DNA from: a virus
Length of the DNA stretch: 39,504 bases
Direction: 5' to 3' (one strand)
Virus record (IMG/VR): IMGVR_UViG_3300020442_002616
Coordinates: 1 to 39,504 of that record
The notes beneath the pieces were generated by a model, which saw only the letters and a list, made by a program, of their open reading frames with translations, ran no database searches and was not told where the DNA came from. Positions 16,701 to 26,800 of the stretch are shown one piece after another; the stretch's first letter is position 1, and each line of letters opens with the position of its first letter. The position numbers were made by a program, and so were the translations under genes.

Positions 16701-17881
16701 GTGCTAGTGACATCCAGAGAGTAGCCAGTGAGATAAGCGGCAACTTTAATACTTTACAAAGTCAAGCTACGGCGGGTGTAGTAGCTGGAAAAGGTGCTTT
16801 TGATAATGTTGAGGGTGCAGAAAGAGACAACAGAGAAAGATTAAAGAAAGCTAATGATGACCTCCTTAACTTTACAAAACAAAGAATAGGTCTTCTTAAA
16901 GAAGAGCTTGCAATCGTCCAGAAGAAAAACCAAGAAGAAAAGAATGCACTTGAAAAACTACTTTCTGGCGACATAGAAGGATTCTTACAAGGTCAGGCCG
17001 CTGCTGGTGCTGGTGCCGCACTGAGAACCGGAGATGCTGGATTAGCGGGTCTGTTTGGTGCTAGTGCCCTAGGTGCTGGATTCAAAAGCCTTGAGGGTCA
17101 AGGTTTAGGAGATTCAGCTATGGAAAGAGCTGCGGGTTTAAGCCTTGGAGCTGTGGGTGTAACCGATACCAGATCTGCCCAAATTCTTGCTGGAACAACG
17201 GCTGAAGAAGAAGCTATCAAATCTGAAGGTAGAGAGCTTGCTGGCGTGATGGGAGATTTAGCACAACAATCAGCACAGTTTGAAAAAGCAGAGATTAACA
17301 CCCAAGAGGCTATTATAAATGCACAAGAGCTTAGACTTGAAAATCTGACTGCGGCAGCTAATCAAGCACAAGGGTTTGCTAGAGGCGGTCCTGTTTATGC
17401 CAGCCGTGGAATGTTCGTACCTCGCGGTACTGATACGGTTCCAGCCATGTTGACCCCCGGTGAATTTGTTGTAAACAGATCTGCTGTACAAAGAGGCAAC
17501 AACCTCCAATTATTAAGAGCTATGAATAGTGGCGGAGGTGCTAGCGGACCGGGCAACATGAGTGGTGGAGGACAGGTTAGATACTACAACCTAGGAGGTA
17601 TTGTTGAGAGTATTGGTTCAGCGTTCTCAGACGCACTTCCAAACCTTCAAAATGTGTTCTCAAACTTTGCTGCAAGTGTAGATAAATTAGTAAACACCAA
17701 GTTCAACGTAGCCTTAGACACTACAAACGTAAATGTAAACTTTAATGGGGCATCGTTCTTAGAGACCCTTAAAGAAGATATTAAAAATGAGTTACTAGAA
17801 GAAGTCAGTGAACAGATCAAGAAAGCTAAACCAAGCACCTCCGGAGACATGGAAACAAGAAGTACGGTATTAGGAAACTAG
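10793..17881 (+). CDS. Tail tape measure protein with embedded enzymatic-looking modules (2362 aa)
   Basis: ATG has AAGG six bases upstream. The N-terminal 450 residues have the Ala/Gln-rich helical composition and the FQREMVKISQVTG...ILAQAG pattern of TP901-type tape measures. Three DTVPAMLTPGEFV-type motifs occur at residues about 469, 785 and 2214; this motif is typical of phage tape measures. Between the first two is a PD-(D/E)XK-like module (E664, D683, D713-x-K715); after the second is an HETGH zincin-like module (942-946). Residues about 1070-1230 form a charged coiled coil. Hydrophobic, Gly/Ala-rich segments follow at about 1290-1310, 1355-1385, 1420-1455 and 1560-1600. At about 0.15 nm per residue the full chain would correspond to a tail of up to about 350 nm, less if the inserted modules fold out. 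Confidence 0.92.
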   Translation: MSKFVLTAQLQLQAPRNASQVLNQTRQQLSGGVTIPVNVKNAKQAQQQITNVAKATQQASSAAQSMGKSFGLATKRFAAFTVASRAISLVTNGLANAVDEAIQFQREMVKISQVTGQSIKQLRGLQDTITSLSTGLGVVSKDLLSTTRILAQAGIQAGDLKVALDALAKTTLAPTFEDIEKTAEGAVAILSQFGEGVGALERQLGAINAVAGQFAVESGDLIGAVRRFGGVFKSAGGELEELLALFTSVRATTRESAESISTGLRTIFTRIQRPKTIEFLRQFGVELLDVEGKFVGPFEAAKRLSDALAGLGEGDITFIRIAEELGGFRQIGKVIPLLQQFEVAERARQAAVEGGNSLTKDAETAQQALAVQITKVKEEFFALVRAITETASFQVFAKTALQIASNLIAIADAIKPLIPLLTTLAAIKFAKGFGGFLSGVGASFKGKNQGGVIHQFARGGLVPGQGNRDTVPAMLTPGEFVIRKSSVNKMGASTLAAMNENRFKNGKHVKKGDSNRTAAFDLTDESQAVFTPIDNAFGGFFTKVGKEQSLRGEGGQFTLKHKGFIRRLGGTGDEMQATLADAQYSVFHPQLKDVEEGSFKDVIMARLGGPLASAAQGVVEQMANEGLFDFDPAIKTDASLLKVAKDQIDSDNAFKNSAAGYLYESIITAFTGAKASGGNTAFDFSNKQISKNRDRFVSMFGAEELISKLRKGDAKSERSSKHFKLSDSGSLPRKVVSEINRGSLIGTMVQATTGNLHSDLAHMNKLQSSQDTKKKAAGGGIGGTDTVPALLTPGEFVINKKAAQSIGYANLHSMNKSGVAKYAKGGTVSVGGVPVQKFFTGGAADDIQRAQGSILQNVEQAGEVFKSMMEQVAPEIKAKILETFTGIEEIKAGSAGSLSGQQGKAFTEGTRGRAAKNRSGETSIGLQIKGARVAATEETVAHETGHVADWALGGSKGLASKQEGTFQFDLMEKIKPEMEAAFTSAGMSAERIQKYLSSNEELFAEFFAKASPEVRKILTSTTDSAKGMAELKAHLEEAGPTYAGLEASDIEVAAPRQPTNKSVQKELSIGGRDKLQQEIQASAASIANLKSEAESLGEAKRKAASIVSKLDVQIQKTMDSAMSHEEKNRKSAELAEMRIKAEQEHLQTTEELAEVERKLKEAEQKKVEQIEQARGMKEKSRSGLTTGTQGNITQAIKSQGETQKRIKNAAAAAEAARKAEIAKMKANQKSILSLEQLAGATFGVTTALSFLRPTIDENSSGFEKGLATTVDGLMRLTSIVGVVAGALQVFGIKLSKQNFSDLGSFLTGGKIGGARGAKRVQQRFSIGAKKVGKSMQNIPGLGKFGKHITKIAPQLGKFAAGLGPIIAGFAAAVGGIYVFTNLLDRFTGVHKKAEEAIEKGNRAQAGQLAVNSRVQKDFNNLAMAAAGVGAMFGPVGAAVGFAVGAIIKLVGQTEAGQKAMKAFRDNVLVLFGGDSTKTIEAQANLQASVNKLKLEEADNTKKAAEAMKAVEKGSRTLADAWASGDLTGNLENQLAVFTDTVALEASKMADLEKMYQGGTASAIMGGAIGFATAGPAGAAGGAALGSQVGIGGIFKEAGAFLGLTTSYEEDRKASEEAFKKANKEFTAQFKENGEVFSKVSRSIIGANPGASLEEVRATLLRTNPAIAAAVEGMGSDERRKFLDQTIEGSIKAYEKQMKYIEALNFGMQKFADRLAGTTALMSSTSTLGESGGTSFDRSAEVLNVALSGAANTLSDGELEGAVNDMKQSLRDAGASSEEIEKTVSRFKGLNEINKRLDESSPAFKKFQQDLRDAQVGGAGDLSPDAVLKSFADSMTEGLDEDAAKQVRDSIESLNLDQKATDQILNNDLTPLYNALGEAGEEFRKQIVDGIVKQRGAAEKELINSIKKRKASEDEFIAAQRKAIDIQLEAAKIFEDFGGRALTGQEKLSARVAQFNVGADAAGITGLGSGSASDIQRVASEISGNFNTLQSQATAGVVAGKGAFDNVEGAERDNRERLKKANDDLLNFTKQRIGLLKEELAIVQKKNQEEKNALEKLLSGDIEGFLQGQAAAGAGAALRTGDAGLAGLFGASALGAGFKSLEGQGLGDSAMERAAGLSLGAVGVTDTRSAQILAGTTAEEEAIKSEGRELAGVMGDLAQQSAQFEKAEINTQEAIINAQELRLENLTAAANQAQGFARGGPVYASRGMFVPRGTDTVPAMLTPGEFVVNRSAVQRGNNLQLLRAMNSGGGASGPGNMSGGGQVRYYNLGGIVESIGSAFSDALPNLQNVFSNFAASVDKLVNTKFNVALDTTNVNVNFNGASFLETLKEDIKNELLEEVSEQIKKAKPSTSGDMETRSTVLGN
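12197..12240 (+). other. TPGEFV motif 1 of the tape measure
   Basis: DTVPAMLTPGEFVIRK (from residue 469), preceded by GGLVPGQGNR and followed by a Ser-Val-Asn-Lys-Met-Gly segment. The same module recurs at 13145 and 17432. It ends the N-terminal helical part and begins the region carrying inserted domains. Confidence 0.85.
12670..13100 (+). other. PD-(D/E)XK-nuclease-like module inside the tape measure
   Basis: Between the first and second TPGEFV motifs the sequence becomes globular. GYLYE places Glu664 in a helix; FDF (682-684) gives Asp683 at the end of a strand; GDAK gives D713-x-K715. This E...D...DxK order with a small-residue-rich loop matches the core of PD-(D/E)XK nucleases. Spacing from D683 to D713 is long but tolerable. 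This is a motif-level inference without fold confirmation. Confidence 0.35.
13145..13190 (+). other. TPGEFV motif 2 of the tape measure
   Basis: DTVPALLTPGEFVINKK (from residue 785), with the same preceding Gly-rich stretch and the same following AAQSIG...LHSMNKSG helix as motif 1 (ASTLAAMNENR). It lies between the nuclease-like and the peptidase-like modules, suggesting that this element marks domain junctions. Confidence 0.85.
13490..13890 (+). other. Zinc-metallopeptidase-like (HExxH) module inside the tape measure
   Basis: EETVAHETGHVADWALGG contains His942-Glu943-x-x-His946, the zincin motif; Ala and Val positions before it and the ADW helix after it fit an active-site helix. About 55 residues later NEELFAEFFA (999-1008) supplies a candidate third ligand (Glu1001 or Glu1005), as in minimal gluzincin-like domains. 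A LKIKGARVAA-like edge strand precedes the helix. The arrangement is that of a compact metallopeptidase; activity is inferred. Confidence 0.6.
17432..17480 (+). other. TPGEFV motif 3 of the tape measure
   Basis: DTVPAMLTPGEFVVNRS (from residue 2214), preceded by GGPVYASRGMFVPRG and followed by NNLQLLRAMNSGG. It is close to the C-terminus, about 1400 residues from motif 2. Confidence 0.85.
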
Positions 17882-17882
17882 G

Positions 17883-20800
17883 ATGTCACAACAATTTGTT
17901 AAAAGCTTAGAGTGCCACTGCATCGCCGGTCTATCGGGAACCTGCGGTGGAGGCGGATCAATTAGTGCCAAGCTAACTGTTAAACCGGCAGCACTAAAAG
18001 CCTCAATAAAAACCAACTCTAAGATTACTTCTCCCGGTGAAAAGTTATCCGTATCCTTTGCTCGCGTTACCGGTGACGGCCCGCTATACGTTGTTGAGGG
18101 GTGCTCTGGATCTGACTGTAACCTCACCGCTGAGGGCTGGCAAGTTACGATTACTGGAACCGATGATTCCACACCGTTCTCAATTACTACCAAGGCACTG
18201 AACAGGTACGAAAACGGCTCACTCTTAATTCTAGAAAATACAGTTAATCTAACCTCTAACACCGTTACAGTAAGCTCTATTACAGCGAATGGTGTTGCCC
18301 ATAAAACAAAACCAAAGATTATTAGAACAAAAGGTTTTGTACAAACTGTTTCTTCTTTATCTGAAATATCTTCTAGGCTAAACATATCTGAAGCAAAAAT
18401 ATATCCAAAGGAACAAGCTTTAGACAGCCCACTGTCTGTGTTTTCTTCGTTCTTTTCTTTTAGAGCTAATATTGACGTAGAAACTGTGGATGACCCATTA
18501 CTCAGAAGAGTAACACTTGGTCAAGATGCCGTACCTATAGATAGGCTAGAAATATTTAATTTAGCCAGAAGGAACGGCGGTACTTTAAAAATTGAAACTA
18601 CAGATGATTCTGGGACGACTGTAGCCCAGACATTTACTATAGTTAATGTAGAAAATTCCAGCCAGCTTATTATCAAACCTCAAAATGGCGATAGTTACGC
18701 CGATGGTATTTTTGATAACCCTCTTTCTATAGCTACTATTTTTACTACCATTAATACGATTAAGGCTATAGTATCTACGGGACATGTTTCACCAACCCTT
18801 ACAGCAAATTACTCGGTCGGTGAGTCCTTTACATTTACTGGAAACCTCAGAAATACCTACACAGACAAGGTCGCGGGTGACTTTAGCAATTATGGATGTG
18901 TAGAAAAACTATACCCTTCAGCCGACCTACCAATAGCTAGCGGTTTTGGTGGGTTTGTTAGCCCCACAAAGTCAGACCAAGATCTCTATACACAGATAGA
19001 CGAAGGTGTTTATAATGGAGTATTGCAAGACAAGGGTGATGCGTCTCTAGTTAGCGACGATACAAATACATACATTATACCAAACACTGTACATACTGAA
19101 GGGTTTTTCCAGTATAAGTGTCAGCTCTCAAATTTCAATGTCAGACCGGAAGAAACTCGTCTTCACATGCGTGTCTCTGCACCTATTGAGAACTACGAAT
19201 CTAAGATTCCACCGCAGTATACCATATACAATATTAGACTGCAAGACCCTTCCGGCAATCTTATTGTCAAATATAATGACATAACACTACGTGGTGACGC
19301 ACTTTCAAGAGACCATGCAAACTACACAACGTACTCATCCGCACCAGAGATAAATGTAGTCACAGAAAAATATGGATGGCAAAGACAAGGTGTGGTACAC
19401 CTCCAAGAAAAAACTGGATACAGCCTAACCTTTAGTGTTAAATCTGTCGCCTTTGATGACGCATTTACGGAAGGTTTTGACGAAGGTTTTGAAGAGAACT
19501 ATATTATACCCGATATCATAACAGATAAAAAGGGAAATAATTATCTTGCCTTAGATGGTACTCCACTATCTTCTCATGAAAATAGATTTATAAACCCAAC
19601 AGACGGGTTCAAAATTTCTGCCATAGAAATATGCAACAGTGGGTCATATGGACCCGGTATCGAAAACTATTTACCTGTTCGTATCGAAATGCCAATAAAG
19701 GGTAGAAGGCTAGAAAGAAGCATACTCCCAACCTTTATGCCCCTGTATGATTTTGACACCTCTATTTATCCGTCCGTTACCACTACTTGGCAAGACACAA
19801 AAACATCGGTATTTGATAACACTGACAAATGCGGATCTGAAGAACTTGTAAAAATATTAAGAGACAATAACGAGAATAGCTCCATAACGCTTTCTACAGC
19901 CGTTGGTGGCGGCGTTGCTGACTCCGGTAAGTTAACACTTAAGTTTTCCCATACAACCGCTACTCCTAGAGAGATAACTAAAGGAGCCTTCAACATAGCC
20001 TTTGACCAAGGAACTAAAAATACTTGGTGGCAACCCAGCGGTTCCTTCAATGTAGAAAACACACGAACAACCTCGGATTACGATATACCGTTCTTCGCCG
20101 TTGACTCACTAACACTTAAAGTATTAGCAAAGAAAGAGGCGGGTTCTAGAGACTATGCGTTAGATGTTGTTGGCTACAGTGACGATGGATTACTAGAAGT
20201 AACATCTGCCTCTGGAGGGTTTATACAAGACCCATCAGAAATTCACTTAAACGATCTCATTATAACACAAGACGGTCAATATCCAACAACTTCCGGCTTT
20301 AGATCAGACAATGACGACCTTTCTTTAGGCGGCACATCTATATCAGAAAAAGAAAAGTATTTCACAGCCAGCGGGAATGACCATTATAAGCTAACTCAAT
20401 ACCCTTACGTGACAGGAACTGATTTTGAACTGTACGAAATACCACTTCAAATCAACTCTGACACAGTTAAATATGGATTATCAAAAGACTATACTCTAAG
20501 TTCACTGTTTGAGCACTTATACTTAGATATATTCCCCATACCTAGCGGTGCGTCAATTGCACATATATCCTTAGATGTTAGGTACAATCCTCAAAACGGA
20601 ATGAATCTTGCGACTCGCGGTGGTATACCGGTAGATTACATTCAGCCCGGTAGATCAGAAGCCGCACTATTCCCAAGCTACATGCGATCCAATGACGATA
20701 TTATTAATGCTGGATCTGGATACGCACCATTATCAAGAATAGAAAATATACCACACGCATACTCATCGGAAGAGACAACCTTAAAAAGTAATTATTCAAG

Positions 20801-23800
20801 ACGATGGAGAGGCGTCGAGGGAACCGTTCGTGGGCCTTACGACCCCGACTCTTTCTCCTTCAGTTTTGAGAATCCAGTTATGGACTACCCGTTCCTGTCT
20901 GGCTACTTTAAGTTCGATAATCTAGATAATCGCTATGTAAAGTCTGTGGATCTTGGTGATGACTTTGGAACTGTTAGTGGGCTAGCAAAAATAACCCCAG
21001 AGGTTTATCACAACATTGGTTGGAGATTTAGCAGCGGCACATTGTTTGCGGACCACTTACCAAATTACAGTGGAAACTACACCACCACAGACTGGACCTC
21101 CTTGTCAAAAGCTGGTGATACATTCGTCGGCAACCCGATGTACGGTAAAATTGCCGATGCGTTTGACAGGGTAATTAGACTAGAAGGTAATACTCAAAAT
21201 ATTAACTTCGGTAACATTGATACCACCAGTGGATTTTCTATCTTCACTAGGTTTACACCAGATTCAAACATTAGTGGCGTAGGTTACGACCTGTTTGAAA
21301 GTGGGGTAATCTTTTCTAAGTGGGAAGACCCAAATAGTTTAGACTTTGCTCTTGGGTTTAAAGGCGGATTTATCTGCGGGTACGCAAAGAACGATGAAGA
21401 TGGTTCTATCGTAGAAGTTGTTGACACCATACCTTATAGCGGGTATAGCTATCCACTCAATGTCCTGTTAACATATAATGACAATCAAAGTAGTGGTCTT
21501 AAATTATATATCGACAATGAGTCTGTTATACATCCTATAGAAGCTGGAGACTTCTCCCCAAGCTACGAAACTCCGTACATACTAAGAGCAAGTTCAAGTA
21601 AATTCTACAAGAGACCTAATAACGCAGATTTGGTGTTAGGTTATTCAGCCGGTTCTGGCGTGGGTATGAATATGCTTGTCAGCGAATTTGGTATATCTAC
21701 TTGGAGTTCTGGCGTTGACACCCTTTACGGTTCTGGTACTAACATTGTAGAGTCTAATCCAGACGCCACGTACAAACGTGTCACAGCGGACAAGTTCTTT
21801 GAGAATTTACGTGTTACATACTTTGATCCGTCAACCACGTATGGTAACGATAGATATAAACTGTGGGACAGAGTAAATGAGGACACTTATAACGACTGGA
21901 GTATCGGTGCGTTTAAGCATTGTCCATTTAGCTTTGCTTTTGATTCACTACAGAAACGGCCAAATAGAGAGCAGATAGTATTTGATATCAATCATCATGG
22001 TTCTGGATATATGCAGTCAGCAGATCTATCCATGCCTTCTACTGTTAACAGTGGAGCTTCTTACCACACACAAATCGAAAACGACTTCTTAAGATTCCAC
22101 CTTAGTGACGTTCCGGATAATTTCAATGCAGCCGATAAACGTATAAGTAAAAACTTACCGGTTGGCTATAAGTTTAACGAAAGAGCTTTGGTTGTAGAGA
22201 GCGTTATAGAACACAAAACGCAAGACTCTATTGTGTGGTCTGACTGTGATAACAAAGTTGGCCCTAAGCTAATAGTCAGCTTGTACACCAAAAACCAAGA
22301 ACCTTACTTTAGTAAATTCAGTCCTAATCAACCTAACTGGGGTCTTGTCAATAGAAAGTCTCACTACCTAGAACCCTCTAGCTGCCTTATCAGACTAGAC
22401 TCGACGTTTTCTTATGAAGACTTGGATGATGATTCTGAAAAGTGGTCTATCTTCCCAGACGAACCAAGAACAAAAGAGTTTAAAGAAAGGTATTTCTCTA
22501 AAGATGTGGACGACATGTTCGTTCAATACGACTTGGTTTATCCATCAGGCCCATCGTTTAACTCTAGAATAGAGCTTCATTCTTCACACGTTAGAATGGA
22601 ACATGCTACTGTTAAACCTATAAAGGCGTACAATACCGCGAACCTATTTGCTAGTGGTGGATACCCAAGTCAGGCTAGCATGAACCTAGTTGTTGGCGAG
22701 AATCCAGAACCCGTATCTGGAATGTTGCCATTGCTAATGAACGTTCCTATCCCCGTTGACGTGAGCGTGCCAAGCGGCTTTACATTAAATGTAAGTGGTG
22801 CGTACACAACATTTGCTAGTATGAACTTATATACGCCTAACTTCTCTGGCGTTGGGTTCTTAAATCTACATTGTACCTCTGGTATGATACCAAGTTCTGC
22901 CGCCCAATCAATGTTCTTATCGTTGCCAAGTGCAATGGATAGAATATCTTTAGGCGATGACTCTGTAAAAGATAAAGAGCTTACTTATCCGGACGGCTTC
23001 TCGTCTGAGTCAGCCGCAAAGCAAGAAGCGAAAAAACTTGGACTTTCAGGATCTCACCGAAATGAGACCACAGGAAAATACTTCCCAGGTGCTGCCTCTG
23101 ATTGGGATGAAAATTCGGATGGCTATTCAGATGCTTCTAGACTTAGAGGTCCATTTGTACCACTGTTCGTACTTAATTCAGATATCCCTAATTCTGGCTC
23201 ATTACCTTTATATGGATTCTGGAGTTCTGGAGATGCAATCAGGAAGTCCGTAAATCTCTACCTGCACAACGAGCTTGCACCTAGCAGAGAAGGACCAGCT
23301 AGCGGTGACTTGAACATGGTAACCGTTGGTATCAACAAATTCCAAAGCATCATCAGAAGAGCTACCCTTCCTCTGTTCATACATGCACCAAATGTGATCA
23401 ACGGTGCGTTACCATTAACTATTGGTTATTCAGAACAAGATCCTGTTACATCTACGGGTCAAATGAACCTGTTTACTGCTAACTATCCAGTTGGGGCGAA
23501 AGGGGTAGGCTCTGCTTACGGTCTATGGTCTAATGAGAACTTTGGTACTGGTATAGAATTACAAGACAACTATCTTGCTTCTATAAGTGTTTCCAACGAA
23601 ATTAGAGGTGTAGACCTAATCGCTTATGGTAGCTGTGACGGAAATAGTGACAGTAAAGCTATAGACAAAGCCTTAGAGACAGACGACGTTATTTGGAGAG
23701 AAGCGGTATGTAACGACGGCGGTATATTTAGAGCCAAAGACACATACACAAATTCTGGAGCTATCAATTTTGAAGGTGGTTTCGGATACAGTGGTAATTA

Positions 23801-26800
23801 TTATGGTGTAAGAAAGTTCACGCAACTCTTACCAAATATGAATTATGACACCACTGTAACAATTAAAACAGGATCTACAGACCCGATTAAAGTCCCTAGA
23901 ACATTTGAAGAGTGGGAATATGGGATGTGCGGTCCAAACTGGGACGCTGACGGATGCTGCACAGAAGACTGTGATCAAGATATAGTATTCTCCGGTGTCA
24001 AGTTAGTTGCAGATGACTCTAATCTAGTTACTGATCCCGCACTACTTGTAGCGTCTGGTAGAAATATAGATGATAAGTATGGCTATAAAGTTTCTGTCAA
24101 AGGAGACTTGATGGCTGTTTCCGCTCCAAACTTAGATCTTCCAGACTACTCTCCTTATGATAGTGCTAATGTAACAGTACCAAATGCAGGAGCGGTATTC
24201 CTGTATAGACGCGGTGCAGACACTGCGGGCAAGAAAGCTGGCTGGTCTTATGAAAATATCTTAACACTACCGGACGGTTATCGAAAAGATTACGTCGATC
24301 ATGTGGTTAATAACTTAATAAAATTTGACGACTTCTCCATATCAGGAAATAAGTGGCAGATAGGTCAAGAGGGCAGGCGATTCGGTGAGTCTCTAGATAT
24401 GTGCTCTAGTGGTGACAGAGAAACGGTTGTTGTTGGAGCACCTAGAGCTTCTTGGAGCAGAACCTTTACAGATATAACAACTAGCGGCGTACCATGCGGA
24501 ACGCTAATTGTTGCAGACCTGTTCTCCTACAACCCCTCGGATTATGGTAAGATCGCATCCGCTGCCAAAAAGTTTGATATACTTTGGAAGTACTTCTCGG
24601 CACCTTGGTACACTGACTGTAGTATCAAGTGTGTTCCGGAGGAGCAGCAGTTCTACCCAAGGATCGAGATGAAGTCTATAGTACTTCAGGTTATACACTC
24701 ACACAAGAACAGACGGAATGTTCCAAAAGATACAGACCTCGTTGTACACAAATACATAAACAGATTAGACGATTATGACCTTGTAATTAAAGAGGGGTCT
24801 GGAGTACTTAACGGGGTCGGCACCAGACAAGACTTCTTTGCTTCAGGTCAACCGGTTGTGTTCAGCGGCATGGTAAACACTATGAAGGAAGCGTTTACTG
24901 AAGCGTTCCCAGGAAATGATAGTAGCCTACTGTACAGCGGTATCCCAGCAATATTTGGAATGTTTAAAGAGCAGACGGGTTCAACGGCAGGTGCTTTGTC
25001 TTACAGGGACGACCAAGGCGTTGTTCACTCTTTGTATAGTGAGTTTGAAAAGTTCTACAAGCAGCACTCATACGCTAGCGGTGTCTTTGATCAAACAACA
25101 GGATTGAAAGCTAGTGGACACTTGAACACCATAACTGGAAAATCAGAAAACTGGGCTAGCTCGACAGTCTCTATGATATCCGACACATTTGACTCTGGAA
25201 GATTATCCACAACGTTTACTGACACCACCCTTAATAGAAACTTTATAACTAGTGGTGTGGGTCAAGAGTGGGGAGATACGCACTCCTTTGATGTCAGACA
25301 GTTCCAAGTTCCTCCAGAGTCTGGTGGTAGAGTATACATATTTGAAAAAGAAAGAGACAACTTCAACTGTGTGCAAATTATTACGTCTCCGAACGACACC
25401 TCTTCTTTTGGTTCGAGTACGACACTAGACGACTACGATTTCTACTTAGGTTACGGCAAGAAGTTTAACGATAGGTTTGGACACTCCGTAGCAATCAGTA
25501 AGAATAGCGAGGTTATTTCTATTGGATCTCCATTCACTACCTCTCCTTGTAGAGTGTACGAAAGGGATGACGCAGCAACTAAGAAGGTTTATGACAATGT
25601 TAAATCTTGGATTGATAGAAACAACAAAACAGATGCAGCAGCCAACTACGACGCAATACTAGCTGAGTCTGGCATCAGTAAAGCACAAACATCTGCATAC
25701 GATCACTTATCGGCATCTGAACGCTTTGCATTTAGAAATGATAAAGATTTCTGGAACACTAAACCGCCCGCCCTTTACAAACTTGTTTACAAATACGATT
25801 ACTCATCTATATCATATAGAGGTACTAGGCAGTTCCTACCAGGTCACTTTGCACCAACATCTAGATTGGGTTGGAGCACTTCTGTTTCCGACGAAGGTAA
25901 TATGGTTGCGTTTGGAGCACCTACAGACTCATTCAATCTGTATGAAGATGCAAATGTTTATGCTGAAAACCTAGACTACTGGGCTTCGTTCCAGTATGCT
26001 GGTGCTGTAAGAACATTTAAGGCCAGAAAATACTATCCTCATAGCGGAGTGGTTGAGTTTGGTAGATTTGGAAATCTTGACAGAAGTCTTCATCCAGCAG
26101 AAAGAGAGGCTGGGAACTACGACGAAATGCAGCTGTTCTTTAATGAGGGTGCGGATGGAACCTCCAACTACGCCAGAAAACACTTTAGAAGAACAGATTT
26201 CTCAGAAATAGAAATTCCGCAGGATGCCGGACTCGCATTTATTATTACGCCAGAAATTGATGCTGCCAGCGATGAGATTATAGACAATATCAAGAACTGG
26301 CTTGCACTTGGCGACAGAAACCTAGTTCTCGTTGGTAATGACCCAGTATGGGAAGAGAATGGTATCTATAAACCATCAAATGATATTATCAATAAAATAT
26401 TAGAAAAATTAAAATCTAGGATGCGTATACTTCCCGCGAAGAGTAGAGATCTTTCTTTGCCGGACTGCGTTTCAGAAGAACTAAAGAATGATCAGAAGTA
26501 TAATATCACCACGTCGTTCAAGCCAGCTCGCTCTACAGACAGAACAGTAAAAACTGGAAACTACTACGCTAAAGGCGTTGGGGACATTCGCATTGACTTG
26601 TCTCAGGACAAAAAGCAAGATCACATAGAATACATGCATTGCCCAGAGGGTGGGTTCAAAGACGGAGAGCCGGTTATTTTAAATAGCAAGTGTGAGTTTC
26701 CACAAAAACATAGCGGAGACCTACGTGCTGAATGGATCGAAGAGTGTGTCAGAACTCTACCGAATGGTAGCAAAAGAAAAATTCAGTATCCAAACAACTG

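Noticed and set aside
15868-18385. Long minus-strand ORFs (157 and 171 codons) opposite the tape measure and the start of the giant gene
   Set aside because: Shadows of the biased codon use of the plus-strand genes; no start signals, no recognisable domain, and they would be the only opposing genes in the window.
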